Shown here piece after piece: positions 6,710 through 7,187 of a stretch of 7,187 bases of DNA (position 1 is its first letter; every line of letters starts with the position of its first letter). The notes below the pieces were generated by a model. The model was not told the DNA's origin. It was given only the letters and a program-made list of their open reading frames with translations, and ran no database searches. Origin of the DNA: Rhodospirillales bacterium. GTDB lineage: Bacteria > Pseudomonadota > Alphaproteobacteria > Acetobacterales > Acetobacteraceae. A program made the position numbers and the translations under genes. The stretch lies in contig JAGXAV010000097.1 of NCBI GenBank assembly GCA_018971455.1, forward strand, positions 1-7,187, written 5' to 3'.

Positions 6710-7187
6710 ATGACCGAGCTGGCCTTCCTTCCTGCCAGGAAACTCGCCGCCATGGTCCGCCGCGGCGAGATCGGCTGCGTCGAACTGCTCGACCATGCCG
6801 TCGCCCGCGTCGAGCGGCATGACGGGGCGATCAACGCCGTGGTGGTGCGCGACTTCGAGCGCGCCCGCAAGCGCGCCCGGCTGCTCGACCGCAAGGGAGC
6901 CGCGGATGCGCCGCTGCGCGGCGTGCCGATGACGGTGAAGGAGAGTTTCGACATTGCCGGCCTGCCGACGAGCTGGGGCGTGGTGGAGCAGCGCGGCAAC
7001 ATCGCCGCCGGCAACGCCCTGGCGGTGGACCGGCTCCAGGCGGCCGGCGCCGTGGTGTTCGGCAAGACCAACGTGCCGCGCATGCTGGCCGACTGGCAGA
7101 GCTTCAACGACGTCTATGGCGTGACCGGCAACCCGTGGAACCTCGCCCATTCGCCGGGCGGCTCCTCCGGCGGGGGTGCGGCGGCCG
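6710..7187 (+). CDS. Amidase-signature family protein, N-terminal part (cut by window edge)
   Basis: The first 159 codons of an amidase-signature enzyme, a family of about 450-500 residues that hydrolyses amides through a Ser-cisSer-Lys triad. Visible: a helical N-terminus (SDR-type RBS absent; GGGGTGAG overlaps the end of the SDR gene); [16 protein letters not shown] (69-84) with the catalytic Lys77; the [14 protein letters not shown] segment (113-126); and the start of the signature [12 protein letters not shown] (148-159), which holds the cis-Ser, most likely Ser153. The nucleophilic Ser lies past the right edge. The substrate is unknown. GatA of the tRNA amidotransferase belongs to the same family, but the Trp-rich stretch [18 protein letters not shown] (127-144) and the absence of gatC/gatB neighbours favour a free-standing amidase. 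The start codon is 5 nt after the SDR stop, so the two genes are almost certainly co-transcribed. Confidence 0.92.
   Translation, partial: MTELAFLPARKLAAMVRRGEIGCVELLDHAVARVERHDGAINAVVVRDFERARKRARLLDRKGAADAPLRGVPMTVKESFDIAGLPTSWGVVEQRGNIAAGNALAVDRLQAAGAVVFGKTNVPRMLADWQSFNDVYGVTGNPWNLAHSPGGSSGGGAAA

Noticed and set aside
5693..7150. A 485-codon open frame on the minus strand opposite the SDR and amidase
   Set aside because: It lies antisense to three well-supported genes. The product is Arg/Ala/Pro/Ser-rich with no recognisable domain.

Overview
The window is very GC-rich, and its codons almost always end in G or C. Protein similarity recalled from memory suggests an alphaproteobacterium, most likely Rhodospirillales/Acetobacteraceae. 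That placement is an inference, because there is no rRNA or other marker here. Coding density is high, with no gene-free stretch above about 240 bp. I see no tRNA, rRNA, CRISPR array, insertion sequence or phage gene.

Layout: two gene groups diverge from a 240-bp intergenic region (5227-5466). Leftward on the minus strand, in transcription order, lie copC (periplasmic copper-binding protein), a CopD-type polytopic membrane protein, argG (argininosuccinate synthase), a DUF1993 protein, an M20D amidohydrolase, and the first 45 codons of a MarC-family membrane protein that runs off the left edge. The gaps are short: 1 nt for copC/copD, 31 nt for copD/argG, 0 nt for argG/DUF1993, 65 nt for DUF1993/M20 and 60 nt for M20/MarC. 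An 11-bp GC hairpin sits between DUF1993 and the M20 gene. Rightward on the plus strand lie a hotdog-fold acyl-CoA thioesterase, an atypical short-chain dehydrogenase/reductase (SDR) and an amidase-signature protein cut by the right edge. These three are tightly spaced (14 and 5 nt) and look like one operon.

How the genes may work together: CopC and CopD form the known periplasmic/inner-membrane copper-handling pair. argG makes argininosuccinate from citrulline and aspartate for arginine synthesis and has no obvious link to copper, so the arrangement may be read-through only. The plus-strand trio (CoA-thioester hydrolase, oxidoreductase, amidase) resembles a small catabolic cluster of unknown substrate.

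Most of the window is ordinary housekeeping and accessory content, and I do not see a clearly new system. The points most worth a second look are: the SDR, whose catalytic Tyr-x-x-x-Lys reads Ser-x-x-x-Arg; three separate 13-14-bp tandem repeats plus a palindrome packed into the divergent promoter region; the long C-terminal membrane extension of CopD; and the copper-pair/argG arrangement.
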